From Sabethes cyaneus (Eukaryota > Arthropoda > Insecta > Diptera > Culicidae), in assembly GCF_943734655.1 (NCBI RefSeq), contig NC_071355.1, forward strand, positions 207,501,603 to 207,565,602: a stretch of 64,000 bases of DNA, written 5' to 3'. The position numbers and the translations under genes are program-made. The notes under the pieces were generated by a model. That model worked only from the letters and a program-made list of their open reading frames with translations. It had not been told where the DNA came from and ran no database searches. Shown here piece after piece: positions 12,031 to 24,034 of the stretch (position 1 is the stretch's first letter; the number at the start of each line of letters is the position of its first letter).

Positions 12031-13020
12031 GGGTGGGCAGTAATAACTGTCAGTGTTTTTTGGATATGGGTTAATCACAAATGTGTCTGCATATTTTTCG
12101 TTTAGAGTATATTCAAAGGTCAGTATAGCTGGCAAGTTGGTTTTGAATTTTCAATCGTTCAAGAGTCGTGGTAATCATGGATACAAAAAAAAAACTTGTG
12201 ATAAGTCTGTTTTTGAAATTTTTTTGACCGTGATGTGATATTTTAAAGTCGCTAAAATCGCATGGAATAAATGAAAAATTTATCTTTCGTACTATCAAGC
12301 AATATAAGGAAACCGGTCCTTGGAAAATGATCCCCAAGCCTGGCCCGCAAACGCATTGTAGAGATACCGGAAGCCATCAAACGAATAAGAGAGCCATTTC
12401 ACCGGAAATGAGATCAGATCAGAACGTAAGATGGCCAAAAAACTGGGAATTTCGCAGTCACCATTAAAAATACTTTGAAAAATGATCTTTGGTTGATTCC
12501 ATATGAAAAACTGATCAACTAAACGATCGGATATCTGCAGCACATCTTTCTGATATTCGTCGAGACAAACTTGCTGTTCAAAGATTCCAGAATGTCTTCA
12601 GAATAATGATATGAGGAACTTTCTCCAAAAATCGGAAGTTTCCATTGCTGTTCATTGAACTTGATGTTAAAATCAACACTAAATATTGCATCGATAATGT
12701 GTTGAAGAACCATTTGCATCCCGTCGTCAAAAAACACTACAAGAATGTCCCATACTGTTTCCAACAAGATTCTGCACCATCTCACCAGGCGTAAGCTACA
12801 CACACAGACTTGGTGTGAGGATAAATTTCTGGATTTTATTTCCTCGAAAGAGTTGCTTGCCTCTTCGCCTGATTTGAATCCTCTAGACTTCTAGGGTTAC
12901 ATGTTAAGCAAACTAGGGAGTATCAAGGATTGACTGTGGATACTTTTAAGCAACGTTTAGAGAAAACGACGAGTAGATGGACACATGGTTTCTTCGGCAA
13001 AGTTACGGAAAATATAAAGG
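12031..13020 (+). pseudogene. Mariner-like transposase remnant (IS630/ITm type)
   Basis: Near 12245-12330 a helix-turn-helix region reads FIFRTIKQYKETGPWK. It is followed by a degraded MAKKLGIS-type second helix region near 12430. At 12625-12780 the frame gives DVKINTKYCIDNVLKNHL, then VPYCFQQDSAPSHQA, which contains the second catalytic Asp. At 12840-12895 there is SSPDLNPLDF followed by a stop. Spacing and motifs fit a mariner-type transposase. Stops and frameshifts disable it. The left end near 12031 (CAGGGTGGGCAGTAATAACT) looks like a terminal repeat; its right partner was not found because a fold-back repeat starts at about 12960. Confidence 0.85.
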
Positions 13021-13920
13021 CAAACAACTTTGCTAAGGAAATGGCATTTCTATCTCTATCGAGTGCAGAGCTATAGAGCATTTTCCTTGGAAATTCTTAA
13101 AACATTAGTTTTTCATACTTAGCTTATGTTGGTTGCATTTTACAGGAATATATGGTTCTAGGCGATTATTGAAAGACTCAAAATACACGTTTTTGCAGAA
13201 GATTTCAAATCTCTAGGACCTTTCCTTACAAAGTTATCGTTTTTGGCTGACGAAGTTATGGAAAAATAAAGCTTAAATAAGCGAAACTTATTTTTAAAGA
13301 ATTTACAAAGAAAATGCTCTATAGCTCTGCACTCAATAGAGATAGAAATGTCATTTCTTTAGCAAAATTGTTTGCCTTAATATTTTCTATAACTTTGCCG
13401 AAGAAACATGTGTCTATCTACGAACAAAAAAAATGGACATGTATCGAGCCTTTGGCGAACGCGAAACACATAAAACGTATGCTTGCCGTACTCTCATTTG
13501 GGTGGTTGAGGACAAGCGGAACCCATACAAGTTAATAGTACTCGACTTAAGCTTTAAGACGAAGTGCTGATTTCATAAAGTTGCTTGCCCCATTTTACCC
13601 CACGGGCTCGTGAAGCTATGGAAATTTAAAGCTTGAATATGCGATAACTCAGCAAGTAAAGCCCAAGAGATTTGCGGTCTTGTACAAGAACGTGTATTTT
13701 AAGAGCTTCGATAATTGCCTAGAACATTGTATTCTTGTAAAATGCAACTAACAAAAGCTAAGTACGAAAATCCAATTTTTAAGAAAAGTTTTAAAGAATA
13801 TGCCTTACAGTTTAGCACTCGATAAAAATATAAATTTTATTTCTTCAGCAAAGTTTCTTGTTTTTACAACATTTACAACTTCGCCGTAAAAACTATGTCT
13901 ATATTTCCTAACACAAAAAA
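12960..13920. repeat. Complex fold-back repeat
   Basis: A unit at about 12960-13280 recurs inverted at about 13620-13920, and a partial inverted copy lies between them at about 13296-13430. Landmarks are AACTTTGCCGAAGAAAC (inverted copy near 13390), GCTCTATAGCTCTGCACTC (inverted copy, 13314) and ATACACGTTTTTGCAGAAG at 13182 against ACAAGAACGTGTAT at 13684. The arms are diverged (roughly 75-85% by eye). It overlaps the end of the mariner remnant. The 73-codon frame at 13314 is not considered a gene. Confidence 0.75.
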
Positions 13921-14054
13921 TTTTTTTTTTATTTTCAATATAATAAGCGATGACTAACTTTTGATAGTCTAAGATTAAGGAGGATATTCATACGAACAAA
14001 GAACAAAAGTGCTGAAGACCATAAATGATAAAATGAATACAAAAGACACTAGGA

Positions 14055-14500
14055 AAAATGTTCCGCTTTTCACCCTTTTGGACTACTGTGCACATCATTC
14101 TCATTAGACCGGTAGTTCTTTATGGGCTTGAAGCTGTGATATTCGCGCTCTTGCCTTGTACGAGTACGATATGTGGCAGAGTACACACTGAAAGCCAAGA
14201 GTGGCGGAGGCGTATGAATCACGAACTACACGCACTGCTTGGAGAGATTCCCATCGTACATGTGGCGAAAGTCGCTAGGCTGACGGCACCTGATAAGGAT
14301 GCCGGGAGACAGTGCGACGAAAGCGATGCTCTTCAACAACCACACCGGCACCAAGAACAGAGGGGCCCAACGTGCAAGATGGGTCGACCGGATCGGAAGC
14401 GACTTGCGAGTTTGAGTTTAATGGAGACGACTGCCTAAAACAGGACGCGCTACCCGGCTTTATGCTGACGACGACGCTGGGACATCGTCGTCATCGTCAG
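14055..14500 (+). pseudogene. C-terminal remnant of an RTE-like retrotransposon ORF
   Basis: A frame at 14190-14280 reads WRRRMNHELHALLGEIPIVH followed by VAKVARL. This is the conserved C-terminal segment RRR-NHEL--L-GEP-I---K--RLRWAGH of an RTE-type polyprotein. Upstream a VLYGLEA block matches the usual LYGSET/LYGHET motif. Downstream frames carry a shifted RGAQRARW-like segment near 14360. Related remnants are at 23580-24030 (plus) and 53600-53960 (minus). Confidence 0.7.
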
Positions 14501-14794
14501 TAGCATAGAACCGGGATCTGATGTCAATAGGGTGGTTTCAACATTCAAATGGCACGATAAAAAATTAATCAATGCGGACATTTCGGGACGCTTAGTAATC
14601 CGGGACAAGCCATCCAAACCGGAACAATTGTGCTAAGTCCGGGACGTCTGGTCAGCCTACCTGTACATAACTTTTACAAATTTTGCTTGTCTAAGGTACA
14701 GTTAAATAAGTAAAATCGTTGCACAAAGAGCAGGACAGCCCTGCGATAAATGTATAACATTTAAACTGCCCCCAAGTTGACTTTGAGGTGCGTC

Positions 14795-14895
14795 ACTGGT
14801 CTAACAAGGCAGTCCTCGCATGATTGAGTCTCAACTGCGAGAGTGCAGAGGATATAAGAGTCAATAGAATCGTAGCACTAACCCCACCGGGGTCA
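14795..14895 (+). repeat. SINE family B fragment, plus
   Basis: The order GGCAGTCCTCGCATGATTGA, GTCTCAACTG, AGTCAATAGAATCGTAGCAC corresponds to the central part of the family seen at 57195-57402 (minus). There the parallel text reads CATCGTATGTTCGAATCTCG and AGAGTCAATAGGATCGTTGC. The head and tail are missing. Confidence 0.5.
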
Positions 14896-15427
14896 AATAA
14901 GGGTCACCTGGGTCAAATAGGCCCGCCCAGTTAGCCCATCCCAATGAAGACCTAATTTCAGTGCTTGAAAAAATGTAGCGCATACAGTTTTACCCCTAGG
15001 AGTATTCTTTTAAATATCAGCTCATGGACATGACTTCTGAGCTACAGACAGTGTTTGGCTTTCTCAGTTTTCTACCCTTCAATACAATTAACTCATGAAT
15101 TGCAGTGCTCATCTAAACGGTTAGTCAATTTTCTTGCTCTTGACTGAAATTTAAGGTCTCAAAGTTTAGTTTTTAAACTGCCTGCTTTTTAAAATCAACC
15201 TAAACCCGATTAAAGGAAATTCATTAAAACTTGGGAGTAATGTTCACATTTATTGTAGTTTCGTTTACTATTGTCGGCAGTTCAAAATGAATGAATGAAT
15301 GTAGAGAATAACACGAACATGAACGCAAGTGATTCGTTCGAATTGTTGGTTTCGGGTTAGAAATGCTGAATTCATTTTATCTGTACTAGAAACAGCAAAG
15401 AATAACTATTTTGCATCAACTCAGATG
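14896..15427. other. No gene; short GGGTCAAATA motif pair
   Basis: Near 14888-14922 GGGTCAAATA occurs twice with a partial GGGTCA between them. It resembles the end motifs of other elements here, but no matching right end was found. The remainder has no recognisable feature. Confidence 0.4.
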
Positions 15428-15429
15428 TA

Positions 15430-16350
15430 GGGTATTGTCGTTATCGTCGGGCCACTGTTATGGTGGGGCCATCACGATTTTACAGTTTTAGTAACTAATG
15501 ATATCTATGATACAATCATTGTAAAACTTCTTACTGTGATAGCTAACTTTTCACAATATTGTGAGTTTCAATCGTGTATTCAAAACACCCGTACTGAATT
15601 CAGTGACTAAATCTTCCAAAAAAAGTTTTCCACGCGCAATGAACTTTTCTTCAGGAAATGATTCATGAAATGCAATTATCGAGATAAATTTTGAAAATGT
15701 ATGAAGTGTGTTGTGTTGCACACGTAGACTATCGAAAACTCCCCTCCAGTAAGGTGTTTGGGAAGGCTAAGGTGAAATACTAGAAAAGCGCTATTTGTGC
15801 AGGTCGGGTCACTTGAGTAGTCATGGTTGGGCCACCATAATTTTAAGCGCAGAAGCGCAATAATCACTAGAGAATGTCAGTCACGTAAAATGTGATGAAA
15901 TGAAGCAAAATTAATACGATAAATACTTAGATTTTTGTTGTTATTTCATTGTAGTTGTACAATTCGGAAAAGGCGATTGTAGCAATACTGAATTTACAAG
16001 ATCGCCAAAATTTCGCAAAAATGCAATTAAAAATAGGGTATGTGTACATATATGAGTCGTTGTTCATGGAATTCATTCTTTTCATGCCTCTATATAGAAT
16101 TTCAATACGTATGTCTTAGATTTTCTGCGTTGGCCCAAGCTGTACAACATGGCCCGACAATGACAACATTTTTTGTCTTCACGTAAATGCCTATAACTTT
16201 TTTATTTTTCAAGCAATCAGTTCGAAACTTTCCGGAAATATACCTTATTCTTAGACCTTTGCAACGATGTATTTAGATTTCCAAAATTCCTTTCGAAACG
16301 AAAGTTATGGGCGAATTCCAAAACATGGCCCAACCACGACGACACTCCCC
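15430..16350. mobile_element. TA-target MITE with iterated GGGCCA motif (921 bp)
   Basis: The left end is GGGTATTGTCGTTATCGTCG. The complement of the right end is GGGGAGTGTCGTCGTGGTTG. TA flanks both (15428-15429 and 16351-16352). The end motif (a GTCGT stretch followed by GGGCCA) recurs inside near 15448, 15465 and 15829, and inverted near 16150 and 16330. A short fold-back at 31565-31758 has the same ends. No transposase is seen. The 63-codon minus frame at 15676 has no family resemblance. Confidence 0.75.
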
Positions 16351-16510
16351 TATTGTATAAATTGAATATGAGATTTCTAAGCACTGCCTAATTTGATAAA
16401 CGTTTTTTAAAGCAATTTTTCTCAGATTTCCAATGGTGAGCTGGAAATTAAAATCGAATGGTGGGCTTATGACAAAAACGGCTATTTTCTGATAAAATCC
16501 AATATGGTGG

Positions 16511-17035
16511 TCAAATCAAAGGCGGCTGCCAAAGATTTTTTGTCTTCATTTGATAGCAATTTGTGTCCCTGGTGCAGAACTGAGTCATTTCATTTGTTAT
16601 TTTTTTCATAGCCAATTTAGGTATTATCACATGATAAAGATGTCCAGGTTTACTAAAAACAACTTTTTTTTTGTAAACTGTCAGGACGGACCCTTGGCAA
16701 ACGAAGGGTCCAAAAACCAATAACCAAAACTTAACGAAGGGTCCAAAAACCATACCGAACCAAAAACAAAATGATAAATCCAAGCTTTTAGCAAGTAAAC
16801 TATCCGGACGGACAAACGACGGGTCCAAAAACCAAAAACCAAAACTAAAGGAAGGGTCCAAAAACCATACCGGACCAAAAACAAAATGATAAATCCAAGC
16901 TTTTAGCCATCGAATAATCAGCGCATTATAAATCAATCGACAATAAATCTTTAATAAAAATCTGCGAATCTTTATCAGGCGACGTCGACGTCTACCCAGT
17001 GCCCTTCTAGCATGCAAAAAAAAATCAGTTAACAC
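16511..17035 (-). other. 174-codon open frame on a tandem duplication, function unknown
   Basis: This is the longest open frame in the window. The product would contain two near-identical segments rich in Phe, Trp and Gly (FVFG-VWFLDPS repeats), encoded by a tandem duplication at about 16695-16910. The unit is about 115 bases and holds two GGGTCCAAAAACCA boxes. No known domain is seen and the predicted start context is unremarkable. The repetitive composition suggests the frame is a by-product of the duplication rather than a gene, although the frame surviving across both units is notable. Confidence 0.3.
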
Positions 17036-17039
17036 TGCT

Positions 17040-20000
17040 TAGCAAATAAAATACGACCACTTCTTCCAACCGAATAAATTTTTAAAATATTTACTTATCG
17101 GTTGTTAGAGAAATGTTGCTAACCCGCCAAGAAATAAAAGAGTTATAAGTGTTCAAAATTTGATCACTTTTTCCACCTTTAGGTTTAAATTCTACATCCT
17201 TTTCCTTATGGATTCTTCCGCGAATCGATTTTGCCTCAATTTTATTTTTCGTATAAATTACTGAAATAATCGTCTTACTCTTCAAACGCGTCAGATATTT
17301 TATGTTTGTTTTATGTGGTGGAAATTTTTTTTAAGGTTTTCACCTCCACACTCCGCGATATTGTAGGCGTGTATCATATGTACGAGCTTCTACCCTAAAA
17401 GTTCATCGAAATACAATACCAACTATCAAACCATGCCCAGAATATTCACCAGAAAAAAACTACGAGTCTCATAGTGACAGTGTAACATTCAAACCTGACT
17501 TTAAGCAGAATTTGATTTATAAAAGCAGCTTAACATCGCGAGCACCTTAACTATGAAAAGCTCGTTTTTTTAACCGGAGAAATGTAGTTTTAAATCACTG
17601 TATAATTTATTCCACCCAGATTTTACGAAGGCTGGAAGGTCGACAATAGAGTTTTCAAACTTTCTTTGTCGTCCAACGAACAACAACATAAATAGCCGTT
17701 TGACAGCATTGATTTAAACTGTACCATTCAGCATGTAAACCATTTTCCAAAAAAAATACCCACATCCATCCACCCACGCCTAACCAGCTCCTTAATCCGG
17801 TACCATTTCGGACCTCATTATATCAATCTGTCCCGTTGTGTTTTCCTAGCGCTTCGAATAGAAAATGTTACCTTGCTTGCCAATAAACACACAATCCGAT
17901 CGACATTTTCACAGACCTATTATGGATGCAACCACAGAGAACGGCTGGGTTTTTTATTTCATCTCGGATGCACTCCGCCTAATCCTCTTCTATCGATGAT
18001 GCCGGGCGGTATCCGTGTAAAATGAAACACAACCGGCTAAACCGTGGCACCGCAATCCGAATTCCGACGGGGTTCGGTCGGTACGGTGTTGTGGTTTAAC
18101 CAATCTCTGTCTCTCTCGCTCTCTGTCACTCTTAGTCTGTTGTCAACCGTTACGAAATGACTTAAAGCTGACACCAACCGGTGCAGAGTACGCCGAAGGG
18201 CTGGAAGATAATTTATGCTGTCGATTCTTGTGAAACACGCGACGTCCCTCCGTTCTTTGGCTCTCCCCCAGCGCGATACATTTCCCATTCTTCGCTGGAA
18301 TTGTGTTCCACCGAGTGTGATCTGTAATCTTCAAATTTCTCAAAACTACAGTCGTTTGTAAGACAAGCGGGTTTCGGGCAAGTTCGTTTATTGAATATTG
18401 AGTACCCTACTGGGGTCAGAATGTGTTTGATTCAAAGGCTTTCTTGCTTTATGCCGCACAGTTCTCTGTTCTTACATATTTCTAAACTTTTCGAGTCTCA
18501 TTTAGTGGTCAAACGCATAGCTGGGAGGCCATGGGCAGGCACAAAGGCTTGTGCGGGAGCAATAATGGTCTACGGTGGTGCCGTGTGGCACTCGACTTCG
18601 AAAAGCCTTCGAAAGGTAGGCAGTTGATGGAAAAGCAACACTTGTAATTCAACACCGAAAAACAACGCTGTCAGTCGCGTGTAAATCAGATCAGCTCGGG
18701 GCACCCACGGCAAAGCCGTAACATAGTAGCTATCTGGCTTCAGGTTCGCCCGAATGAGGCCGGTGACGGACACACGGCGGTGCCGACGCGCTCTGAAAAT
18801 GCAGTTAGATCGTTGACACTGTTATTGCCGGGGAGGTTCACCGCAAAAACTCATCATCATGCACTTGGCGTCGGTCGGCCCCCAGTGGGCACTTGGCATG
18901 GGCTCGGCTGGTTGGGAAGAGTGTGCCATCTAAAACCGGCCGGCCGCAATGGTTTCGAAATTTTGCAGCGCAAGGTTCCGATCGGTGTACAAACAAGAAG
19001 CAAATCATTGAATTTCAAGGTGTGCTGATGAAGTGGAAGCACTTTTCCTATCTGCGCTTTTCGGTCGACGGTAGGTAGTTTCCCCGCTTTCGGAATGGGC
19101 CCTTAGATGTGGTGGTTCCTTATTAAAAATGCTGTGGCTCGGATGGTGCAAGCTCACATCCGGGTGGCGTTTTATCGCTGCTACGACGATAACTGTTTTA
19201 TGTTAAAAAAAATCAACCAATAATGTTGCTTTAAACGTTGTAAGGAACACCCTCACGGCCGATTTCCCCATCCCGAGTGAACGCACGATCGACTACTTTC
19301 CCAAATCCAACAAACCACTCAAAAATGTAAAGTATCGATCTTCACCAGACGCTTATTGGTCATTATTAGAAGAATCATCTTTTGGTAGTGGGCTTCGTAC
19401 CGTACCCGTTGTTCATTAAACAGCATCTTACGCTTGATTTATGTTTTTGTTTTACCATGTCTGTTTCCATTGCAGTTCGTTTACGGAATTTTGAGAATGT
19501 TTCGGCGTTTGAAGAACAACTTGACTATCAACAATCACTAACTGATATGTTTAGAAGCGCATTCGGTTATATGGCACTGGAAGTGGTCGGAAAACAGGCC
19601 AAGTTGTTATTGTTTGTTTCACGAAAATACAGTAAAAGTATAGCCCTCAAGTGTAGCCTCCTAGGCTAGATTTAGTTAGATCGTGATAATATTTATCTAC
19701 CTGTTTGAGCAACATTTCAAGCATCAACAAAAAAGGGGAATAAGAGTAACTGGAGAGACCGCTAAATGGGGTCGGTTGAAAATGCATCACCACTGCACAG
19801 TGTCCGTTAATCTCTGCGTCCAGTTGTCCCACTTCAAGAGACGACTCCATACATTGAAAATCGTGGACCTTCACAGAATCATTAAACTTTTGGGCGGTTA
19901 GCCCGTGGGGGTAATTAATCTTCAGCAGCTTCCGGGATTTATTTTTTGTTTTCTTTCTTATGGCGGCTTCGTTTCGCGCACATGCATAATGACAAGGTTC

Positions 20001-20540
20001 TAACAATCGTCTTCTGAGTTCGCGCACCACCAAGCCGGTATCCGGACCCAGTTTGGTCCACCGCGCTACTGCACTGTTGGTAGTATAGCCATTAGCCGGC
20101 TTTTGTTTTCATTATTTTTTGTGGCTGTCTGCGCTTGGAGCTGCGCTGGTATGCTTTCGCTCTCGCTCAGCCAAAGGTTTTACGCTCGAGAAGGCCGACC
20201 GAAAAGAAGAAGCGTTTTGTTCGGTAGCATCCAAGGGCCTCGCCTCAACGCGGTACCGGGCGGGGTAGTCTCAGATTTTCCCACTGGGCATTGGTCGGTC
20301 GAAAACAAGGCGCATCGGACAGGTCAATCATGGTTTATGCGTGAGGTGAGCAGCTTCTTCCTGCATCCCAAAAAAAAGTACCGTCAATGAGGGGTATTTG
20401 ACGCAGTGGCAGATCAGTTCGCTTCAGTTCTTGAACGAGCCTTCTGATGAATACGGTTTTATGTCAAGATCAATGCTTAAAATATTCTGCGTGGTGGATT
20501 AACTCAATTTCAACTCTTCTGCTTAATAGAATAAAATTCG
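17040..20540. other. 3.5 kb of unannotated, low-repeat DNA
   Basis: Base composition is more balanced than in the transposon-rich parts, with CT-rich runs such as CTCTGTCTCTCTCGCTCTCTG near 18103. Open frames up to 128 codons on the minus strand (19647-20033) show no recognisable domain. It could be host promoter or intron DNA. Confidence 0.5.
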
Positions 20541-20544
20541 TGCA

Positions 20545-20810
20545 ACAATTGTCCACCGACTTAAATGGTTCACAAATTTAAACATCACCTGTTCATCGAT
20601 TTCTAAGCCGCATATGATAGCGTAAACCGACAAGAGCTATGGCAAATCTTGGACGAAAACTTGGCGTTCCGGGTAAGCTTACTAAACTTATCATGGCCAT
20701 GATGAATGGGATCCAATGCTGTGTGAGAATTTCGGGTAGATTATCGGACCCATTCGAATCTCGCAGGGTACTTCGACAAGGAGATGGTCTTTCTTGCTAT
20801 TCAACATAGG
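20545..20810 (+). pseudogene. RTE-like reverse transcriptase fragment
   Basis: Broken plus-strand frames read HHLFIDF-AAYDSVNRQELW near 20583-20640, QILDENLAF, and CCVRISGRLSDPFESRRVLRQGDGL at about 20719-20795. These correspond to RT blocks with the catalytic Asp in the DF-AAYD motif. The match breaks off near 20810, where a Jockey-like RT begins, so this is a junction between two different retroelements. Confidence 0.75.
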
Positions 20811-21560
20811 AGATAAGCGTGATATCACCAACTATCGTGGGATTACCCCGTTGTGTGCTGGATGCAAACTTTTGTAAATTTTAGTAGGAGACGTACTTTT
20901 CGTTGCAGTCAAATCATACATCTCGCCTGCTCAACATGGTTTCTCAAAGGCAGGTCAAATCTTGTCGAATTCTAGGCTCGGCTATTGAAGACGGATACCA
21001 AATGGATACAACACCCCCCCCCCCCCCCCCCCCCGCAGCCTTCGACCGAGTTAATTACCGACTACTGTTGGCTGAAATCAATCGCTTGGGTACTTGTTCA
21101 CATTTCGTTGGATGGCTGGAAACCTATCTGGTGAATCGCAAACTAAATATTAAGCTGGGTTCGTTTCGCTCCTACAGCTTTACTAACAATTCCGGAGTAC
21201 CTCAGGGGAGCAACCTGGGAGTCCCAGGCTGGGACCCTTACTGTTCTCAATATTTTTTATGATGTTTACCGGCTTATACCTCATGCCTGCAAACTTTTGT
21301 ATGCTGATGATCTGAAGATGTTTATCAGAGTTAAATCAACAGAAGACTGGCAGAAATTGCAGCGGTTAGTGAAGTTGTTCGAGGACTGATGTTGTTGGAC
21401 TCAACTAATAAATAGTGTACAGAAATGTTGTGTTATTTCCTCCACACGCAAGAAAACAGTTATTGGATGGGATTCCAAAATCGGCGGCTGCTCTCTTGAA
21501 CGAGTAAAAGTGGTTAAAGATCTTGTAGTCTTGCTAGAATCGCACTTAGGATGGTAAATG
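20811..21560 (+). pseudogene. Jockey-like reverse transcriptase remnant with YADD box
   Basis: Motifs appear in order: DITNYRGITPLC near 20822; SYISPAQHGF near 20915; AAFDRVNYRLLLAEINRLG at about 21039-21095 (block with catalytic Asp); SGVPQGSNLG near 21194-21225; and CKLLYADDLKMF at about 21290-21325 (the YADD catalytic pair). These lie in at least three frames. A run of 21 C (about 21014-21034) interrupts the block just before AAFDRVN. Beyond 21390 the frame is full of stops. It is a decayed but nearly continuous RT domain. Confidence 0.9.
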
Positions 21561-21599
21561 GTTGAGTAATGCGCTCCAGAACTACCGCGAAGTTCCACA

Positions 21600-22520
21600 G
21601 CCTCTTATTAAACAACTCCTATCTCTACCTCCTCGTGGTACCATCCGGGATACGTTTCTTAGTGGAAATCGGACAACCAATGGAAGCTAGGGTCGTATGC
21701 GGACAGAGAAGAGGGCACTCATGCAAAGGCTGAGTGTAAACTTTCCGCCTGCAAGACGGTTCTTGTAGCAGGTAAGACTACTAAGAACCAAAGCAGAGGG
21801 TCCAAAGCCCCTAAAGGAGGATGGCTTTAATAGCTGTTATCCGTGGCTATTATGTAAAAACTTGAATGGATTAACCCCTAATCCAAGGTGTGACACGACC
21901 CGTGCCGAGGGATGAATGGTGGAGGGGGTTCTATAAATTCTCTCGCCGCAACGGAGCTTGTGAAGTACCAGGGCACCCTGCGCAGTAATTTGCCCTTGCT
22001 GCATCAAGCCGGTCACTGATGCAGTGGACGATTTCCTACCGAGCTTGCTCTCTCTGTCGAAAAACAAAGAAACGAATGAGGTGGAGAGGAGAAGAGGGAA
22101 GGAGCAGGACTTGAACGATGCGCTAGCAGAGGTTCTGTCCTGATCGTCGTCTATTCTCAACACGCCGACTCGTTGTGAGTCGACAAACGAAGATGTGGCT
22201 CCAACTCTCTACTCACGGGTCGAGATTCACTCTGCCTGATCTCTGACTGTGTGCTGGAGGGTGGGCTGAAACAAAAGGAGAGCCGAACAGTTATGGCCAG
22301 TAGGATGGCTCAAACAACCTAAAAATATATAACGTCGAGTATGAGGGTTACTTAAAAGTCGCTGAGTCTTAATAAGAGAGATCTCAGCAAGCTTACTGGT
22401 CTTGCGACAGGACATAGTCCGAGTAAATATCATCTTCGGAATCTCGGTTTCGTACAAGGTGATATTTAACCTCGGAACACTTGCTCTGCAATCGTGAAGC
22501 ACAAATAGTGCGCAGACTGC
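21600..22520. other. No gene recognised
   Basis: Short frames (up to 108 codons, minus, 21837-22163) have no known motif. The stretch lies between the RT remnant and the pogo-like MITE. Confidence 0.5.
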
Positions 22521-22524
22521 AGTA

Positions 22525-23441
22525 CAGGCCGGACTCGATTATCCGGGGATTCGATTAACCGGGGATTCGATTATCCGGGGATTCGATTATCCGGGTTTTT
22601 AGACTCGATTATCCGGGTGAAAAAAAAAAATTTTTTTTTCACTGATTTATTTTAAACCCAAATGTTATAATTTTCATGCTACATGATGATTCCAACTAGA
22701 CAAACATTGATTAACCTCCCTAAAGCTACAAAATTCCTCTCTTATATCCCTATTATCGGCGAAAAAAAAAACAAAAATAAATCCTGCGATAATGAAATCA
22801 ATTTTTTTACTTAAAAATCATCATCACCATCATCATTATCATCATCATCATCATCATCGTAATCATCAGTAAAAAAATTGCAAAAAAGGAATTTTATGAC
22901 TTTAGGGGAGATTGATCAATATTGCGACATTTGCCCCTATTTAGACTACCCCGATTTACACGATTATCACAGTCGAATCTCGCACACGATTTCGCTCAAA
23001 GAAAATGAAGTAAAAAAGAAGGGCAAGAAGGAAAAAGAAGTCAAACGCATAAGTTGATTAAACTAAAAGCCACTTTAGTGTCAGATTAACAGTGCAAAAT
23101 GCGGTATGTTGCATTAAATGATTATCACAGTAGTCTAAATAGTCATAAAAGGGGCAATAATAAAAAAAACATTTATAATACCTAAATATTGAAAAACATA
23201 ACAATACAAAAAATAATATTGAACCAAAATAAATCATCAGTGGAAAAATCGTAAGAAAGGATTTTTCTGACTTTTGGGAAGATAGATCAATAATAAATAA
23301 AACATTTCTGATACCTAAAAGTCAAAAAACTTGACATACCAAAAAAAATTTTGTACCAAAAATGATGATTCGATTATCCGGGTGATTCGATTATCCGGGC
23401 TGAAAATAAAAATGAGCACCCGGATAATCGAGTCCGGGCTG
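22525..23441. mobile_element. Pogo-like MITE with iterated GATTATCCGG motif (917 bp)
   Basis: Inverted ends: the left is CAGGCCGGACTCGATTATCC and the complement of the right is CAGCCCGGACTCGATTATCC. TA flanks both sides (22523-22524 and 23442-23443). CAG-starting ends with a TA target are typical of the pogo/Tigger branch of Tc1/mariner. The motif CGATTATCCGG or close variants occurs five times at the left edge and three times near the right edge. The interior is AT-rich, holds an ATC microsatellite at about 22820-22862, and has no transposase. Confidence 0.85.
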
Positions 23442-23579
23442 TATCTCAAAAAGGGGAAATCTGGTTGGCGTCGGCGATTCATAAACCTAGTCATTCCTGA
23501 TTGACACATTCCTCGATCCAGCTAACAGCCTGTCACTTCTTCAATAAGTGATAGGTAAGCTTGAAGCGTATAGTAAAAT

Positions 23580-24030
23580 AATAAAACGGGGCATACCACA
23601 ATAGTTTAAAATACTGAACGCAGTGGTAAGAGTACCCAACAGAGGAGGGAAGATTCGCAGTTTTCATTCAGAGATCATTGCTCGAGCATCATTGTCAGAG
23701 CTAACAGGAACTTAGGTTTCATTAAAAGAGAGACCAGTAGTGCAGTGCACACTGTACTAGACGCTAATTAGACCAAGTATCCCCTATGGGCACAAAATGT
23801 GGACACTATTAGAAAAGGACCTACGAGCACTCGGAGTTCTAGGACGGCGGGTGTTAAGAACCATTTTTGGCGGCGTGCAAGAGTGCAGTGTATGGAGGCG
23901 ACGAATAAACCACGAGCTTTACGGCGAACCCAGAATCAAGAAAGTGGTTAAAGCTGGACGGATACGTTGGGCAGAACATGTTGCTAGAATGCCGGACAAG
24001 TATCTTGTGAAAATGGGTTTCGCAATTATT
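23580..24030 (+). pseudogene. C-terminal remnant of an RTE-like ORF
   Basis: The frame at 23797-24000 reads TLLEKDLRALGVLGRRVLRT, followed by an IFGG segment, then WRRRINHELYGEPRIKKVVK and AGRIRWAEHVARMPD. This is the conserved end of RTE-type polyproteins. The upstream part near 23600-23790 carries the preceding segment in shifted frames. The family-typical sequence stops soon after MPD. Confidence 0.8.
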
Positions 24031-24034
24031 ATAA

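Noticed and set aside
13314..13535. 73-codon plus-strand frame
   Set aside because: Lies in the fold-back repeat; the inverted copies have the same phrases with stops.
20903..21262. Proline-run protein
   Set aside because: The proline run is a 21-base C tract within a degenerate RT; it is not a separate gene.
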